Shown: positions 59,516 to 64,000 of the stretch, one piece after another
Layout of the letters: each line of letters begins with the position of its first letter
How positions within the stretch are numbered: position 1 is the stretch's first letter
NCBI RefSeq assembly: GCF_905220415.1
Contig: NC_059562.1
Location: forward strand, 7,021,501 to 7,085,500
DNA from: Colias croceus
Lineage: Eukaryota > Arthropoda > Insecta > Lepidoptera > Pieridae
DNA: 64,000 nt
Direction of reading: 5' to 3'
Program-made: the position numbers and the translations under genes
Notes under the pieces: generated by a model
What the model saw: only the letters and a program-made list of their open reading frames with translations
The model's database searches: none
What the model was told of the DNA's origin: nothing

Positions 59516-61798
59516 ATTTAAACCGTATAGCCTTTATATTTTATTTCCAGGATATTCTATCCTTGAACCTAATATCGATCAAACTGTTCCGGAGGTTTCG
59601 CGTTATATACCAATAAACATTTCTACACAGCACATCCAAACAAAATACGACTTTATAATATTAACAGAATAGTATAATTTACAAAAATATAAGCTATTAA
59701 ACCTCTTCCTCGAGATGCATATCATAATCTCGTATGTTGACAAGAACAAACTTTTAATTAGTAAGTATAACTTAACGCATACTTAAAGATCGTACGAGTA
59801 ACTTAATCTAAGTTCTCAAGAATAAATGTATCTACATATCTAGATATAAAATGGAATCGCTACATATATTAAAATCTACGATACATTCTATCCTTGAGGA
59901 TAGATTGGAAATTTCACGAAGAATATCGTGCAATCTCCTGCATTTTCAATCTTTAAGCTTTGCAAAGTTATCACAATAACTTAGATCTTTACGAGAATTT
60001 TGCATTTTTCTTGCTCTATAAAATATGCAAACTGTATAGCAATTTAAGTGACTGTTTGTATTTCCAGATAATTTACAACAAGCGAATAATATGAGCTTTC
60101 ATACGTACCTACTTCTCTCCAAAACAGCTATACTGATTTTAGAAAGTAGTTTCTCGCAGATAGCTGATGTTATAACGAATAGGTACTACTTTTTTACAAC
60201 TGCTGCTTGCAAGCATCTCATTTTGAATTTATTTTTTCCATCTTCATTGTATAACGAAAATATCGGTAAATTTGACTGAGTCGTTTATACAATAATTAAA
60301 TACAAATGTAAATACGTTGAAACAAGCTAATTCCACAATAAACAAGACAATAATAGTGCGTAATATTATAAACTCTACATAATAATGAAATTATCCAAAA
60401 TATTCGATACGAATTCCAGTCATTTTGCACGATAATCTGTGGTTATTATCACAGTCTTATGTTACGGTATTTTGAAGTTGAGTAACCGCAGTTTTGAGGA
60501 CGTCCCAAGTCCCCGCTAAGTCCCGGGAATTAGTAAAGCTACCCAATAAACTATTTATGATATAGGTAAATACCAATAATATTATATAATATTATCATAA
60601 TAGTGTAAGTTAGTTTAAAAATATATTTTATGATACTTTGTGTCACCGGTTCTTTCCTTTTTTACATTTTTAAAAGAACCTTAATAATATCTAGGTACCT
60701 TTTTTATTCACAATGACTGTGAATGACACTTAACCCTAACTATAAAATATTATAACAAGTTACTCAAATATTGAGATAAATGCGTACATTTTAAACATTT
60801 TTTGTACAACTCTACATAAAAAAAGTTGTAAGTATGTAGGTACCCGAGTACGCTAGCACTTAACATGAAAGTCGCCATAAAAACGTCTAAAAGCAAAGAA
60901 AACGGCTAAGTGAAGATTTTTACAAAATAAGGCTTTGAAATAACCTTAATTTGAACGTTTCAAGCGAACACGAAACTCCTTCAGAGAAAAAGATATAACT
61001 TGGGACTGGAGTGTGCATTCCTTGAGGAGACGGGATAGGGTTGAGATAACTGTTTTATATAGATAATTTAAATTATAATTGCGTAATTATTTCTCAATAA
61101 ATATAATTTATTTCCATGCTTTAATAAAGTACCTGCAACACATTAACAATGGTAAGTATTATTAAAGGCCAAAGTTTTTAAGAGTCAGGCGATTCATACA
61201 AAAAGAGGTAGATAGCATTTTATTGCACAGTGCACACATAATTAACAAATAAACAAACAGTATATAATACAATTACATCGCCTTATCTCTAACAATCTCT
61301 ATATAATAAAATTTCAAAATATGCATACAGAGAAAGATAAGATTCATACTATAATTATTTTCGCACCTACGATATTTGAAAGGTAGGTAACCTTTTTTTT
61401 TGTAAAAAATGTTTATGAGTATATACTGAAAATCTCTAACTATGCTTATAGAAATAAGTTTTTCAAGCTGTATATAAACTTCACATTGCTATTTTGAACA
61501 GAGTTTTATCAAGAAAAATTCAACTTAATAACTATAATCTGACATGTGACAACCCTAGCAGCGTAGCGTATGACGCTCATTTCTAACTTATTTTTTAAAA
61601 GAAACTATAATTTTAATGAGAGTCTCTTACAACGGCTTTCAGCATTTTTATAAGGCTATCTATTTACTAAAGAAAGATTAAATGACATTTCTTCATTACA
61701 TTGCATTTTAAATATAAGTATAAAGTAGGTATGTTCTTAAGGACTTTTGTTTTTCTATTTCCCTTTATAAGCATTAAATTATTATCATTTTTTTATAA
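59516..61798. other. No recognisable feature
   Basis: AT-rich; only a small GC-richer strip at 60490-60540 (CCCCGCTAAGTCCCGGG) stands out, without splice sites or a credible frame. Confidence 0.35.
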
Positions 61799-61988
61799 TC
61801 CCATTAATGTTATAAATGCAAAAGTTTGTGAGTCCGCAATAATACTACTGAACCGATTACTATGAAATTTGGTATTTATGTAGCTGAAGAACAAGACAGG
61901 CTGCTTTTTATCCCGGAAATCTCACAGGGGCGAAAACTATGTGGGTTTTTCTATGAAAACACGAGCGAAGACACGGGCAGAAATCTAG
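61799..61988 (+). mobile_element. Non-autonomous Helitron, family B (degenerate)
   Basis: TCCCATTAATGTTATAAATG, CCGATTACTATGAAATTTGG, ATCCCGGAAATCTCACAGGG and CGGGCAGAAATCTAG, then T. Many point changes. Confidence 0.7.
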
Positions 61989-62416
61989 TAATTTTCTACT
62001 TATGACAATTCGTGTGTACATTTCACACAACATCTTATGTTTACAATAGAAATTTGACAAAAAAACACTGGAAATTCATTCTTAAAACCAAAAACATCGT
62101 TGATCAGATAAAAGTAAAACTTTATCGTTAAAATCAAGTGGTACGCAAGCGTTCATTAAACCATATTCGTGTTGCCAACTGCCGATCATCTAATGGCCAA
62201 GAAACACTTTATTGCCAACTTCAAAATAATTGACACAAAATCTTTGAGGAAAAACAAAAATGTACACCAAAAATAAAAAGGAAGCTTTTCTGCGTACATA
62301 TTATTATGTATATAATTATTGTGATGGTAAAGGTGATGTAAAATACAGACAAACAACATTTCTCTTTAGGTATAAATATGCACAATAATTTTCAATTTTT
62401 GGCGATTATATAGCAA

Positions 62417-62640
62417 CTAGCTTTCCGCCCGCGGCTTCGCCCGCGTTTTGAAAGTAAACCCGCATTGTTCCCGTTCCTGTGGTATTTCCGGGATGAAACC
62501 TATCCTATGTGTTAATCCAAGTTATCCTCTATATGTGCTAAATTTCATTTTAATCGGTACACTAATATTTACGCGAAAGAGTAACAAACACACACACACA
62601 CACATCCTCACAAACTTTCGGATTTTTAATATTAGTAGGA
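62417..62640 (-). mobile_element. Non-autonomous Helitron, family B, full length
   Basis: CTAGCTTTCCGCCCGCGG, CGGCTTCGCCCGCG, CCTATCCTATGTGTTAATCC, a (CA)n run and ATATTAGTAGGA, flanked by A and T. Closely related to the copy at 8587. Confidence 0.85.
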
Positions 62641-63049
62641 TGAAGAATTTGAAATTTTAAATCGTCTTTTCAAAAATAAAGTAACCAATAACAAAATCAT
62701 ATTCCTAGAAGCATGTACAATCACGTTTTACTTGTACTTCACGTTTTATACAGATTCATAGCATAATTCCTAACCCTCTATAGAAATATAGAACCAAATA
62801 CAAGCGAGGTCAGCTTAGTTTCAAATACAAAAATACCTTTTATATTGCATTCACAATATGCTGGATGCAAGTGGAACGCCAAGTATTCTTTCACAACATT
62901 TAATACAAAGAAAAACAGAACTCTCTATTAACAATTCATTCGATTTATTCTTTTGTCTGTACGCTGCTATGGTGTAAATATTCCGAGCTTTTTGTTTGCA
63001 ATTATCTTACCTATGCTATTGGTTAATCGAACGATCGGGTTAATTTAAA

Positions 63050-63235
63050 CCAGCTGCCCCGCGCGGTTTCAACCCCGTGGCTCCACTCCTGTTGGTCGTA
63101 GCGTGACGATATAATATAGCCTATAACCTCCCTCGATAAATGGGCTATCTAACACCGAAAGAATTTTTCAAATCGGACCAGTAGATTAGCGCATTCAAAC
63201 AAACAAACTCTTCAGCTTTATAATATTAGTATAGA
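63050..63235 (-). mobile_element. Non-autonomous Helitron, family A
   Basis: CAGCTGCCCCGCGCGGTTTC, CACTCCTGTTGGTCGTAGCG, AAATGGGCTATCTAACACC and ATATTAGTATAGA. The terminal CTAG is mutated to CCAG. Confidence 0.75.
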
Positions 63236-63307
63236 TTCTGTCTTCTGACGTTATCAATGCGTAGGTCATTTTAATTTTTAAGATACATTAGCTATAAGAT
63301 GCTGGGT

Positions 63308-63351
63308 TCGTCCGTCTAGTCTACTTATACGGTCCGTCTAGTCTACCTATT
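63308..63351 (+). repeat. Two-copy direct repeat
   Basis: GTCCGTCTAGTCTACTTATA is followed at once by GTCCGTCTAGTCTACCTATT; a simple local duplication. Confidence 0.7.
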
Positions 63352-63415
63352 AAAACGGTAAATAAATTACGTACTAGTTTTAAGGATCTAAGCACACATT
63401 GTTTAAACTGTTTAA

Positions 63416-63510
63416 ATCATCAGCCCATACACGTTCCCACTGCTGGGACACGGGTCTACTATGAGGGTACAGGCCATAATCCACCACGCTGGCCAAGTGC
63501 GAGATTTTGT
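63416..63510 (-). repeat. GATGATGAT-tailed dispersed repeat, inverted partial copy
   Basis: ATCATCAGCCCATACACGTT, CCCACTGCTGGGACACGGG, CAGGCCATAATCCACCACGC and TGGCCAAGTGCGAGATTTTG; related to the copy at 48250. The last 490 bases of the window show nothing further. Confidence 0.6.
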
Positions 63511-64000
63511 TTTATTAGACATACATTGGTAGTTTCTGTGGGTTGTTTCATGATCCAATCGATTGACATAGGAAGGTACTTCTTTTTGTCTTTGATATGA
63601 AATCCTTTGCTAATGATCTCTCGTTAGAATGTGGGATGGAAGCTTCATTATTGTCATTAGATTCTTGGACAAAGTTTGTTAAATTCGAACATATTAGGAG
63701 GGACAGTTTTGTTGGCACTATCACTGTGTTTTTATAGAAATAGTATGAACTTAGATATTAAAGTAAATATTAGCCAGATGTAGTAAGTGGGTTAGTACCT
63801 CACGTAATAGTAGTTGTGTCCATGTTGTGTCAGTACAAATGAAAAGAAAATCAAGCTTCATAGCTTTTAGCAAGTATTTCATAATATCTTTGTCAAAGAA
63901 TAAATTTGAAATCAATTAAAAAATTAATGTACGTGAAATGAAATTTAATTCCTAATGATCCCGAATACTTTTTTTCTTCCGCGAATAGGTAATGTTCTTG

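Noticed and set aside
219..63235. Calling the abundant CTAG-tailed repeats SINEs
   Set aside because: They lack internal Pol III boxes, A tails and target duplications. TC...CTAG ends, a 3' hairpin and A/T flanks fit Helitrons better.

Overview
The window is AT-rich nuclear DNA from a moth or butterfly. The evidence is about 35 copies of short elements with lepidopteran-type GC-rich tails (GGGCGAAGCCGCGGGCGG followed by CTAG), gene fragments split by introns, and no operon-like layout. Almost all of the 64 kb is intron or intergenic DNA; true coding sequence is a few hundred bases in two partial genes, both on the minus strand.

At 1.0-2.8 kb lie the first coding exons of a TGF-beta superfamily ligand of the activin/myostatin type: signal peptide, the first prodomain helix (RLEHIKTQILAK + LGL) and the following PPRDVVRQILARA segment, joined across a phase-0 intron. 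The remaining exons, including the cystine-knot domain, lie off the left edge. A decaying tandem array of about 147-bp units starts at the end of exon 2, and intron 1 holds two decayed copies of the exon 1 end. At 45.1-47.1 kb are the last three exons of a second gene, with a Pro/Cys/Tyr-rich tail and a PPPY motif, which I do not recognise. A terminal-inverted-repeat element has landed 8 bp past its stop codon.

Mobile DNA dominates the rest. The most numerous elements start with TC, end with CTAG, and in the full-length copies usually sit between host A and T without target duplication, so I call them non-autonomous Helitrons. I sort them into five families, A-E. Two nested insertions (14.2 kb, 17.9 kb) support this mechanism. 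Other elements are a decayed 1.7-kb PIF/Harbinger transposon with TTA duplications (47.5-49.2 kb), TIR/MITE families (20.5 and 22.6 kb; 32.8 kb, an almost perfect palindrome; 37.4 and 38.7 kb; 44.8 kb; 50.3 kb; 53.4 kb), and a 5'-truncated non-LTR reverse transcriptase fragment (58.4-59.5 kb). There are also dispersed retrotransposon tails and a tRNA-like Pol III unit (56.9 kb).

Two long tracts lack Helitrons: 25.3-30.2 kb, which carries two GC-rich islands, a TATA-like box and CACGTG E-boxes, and 39.3-44.8 kb, downstream of the second gene. They are the best candidates for retained regulatory or untranslated sequence. No complete protein-coding gene, rRNA, CRISPR array or bacterial-type feature was seen.
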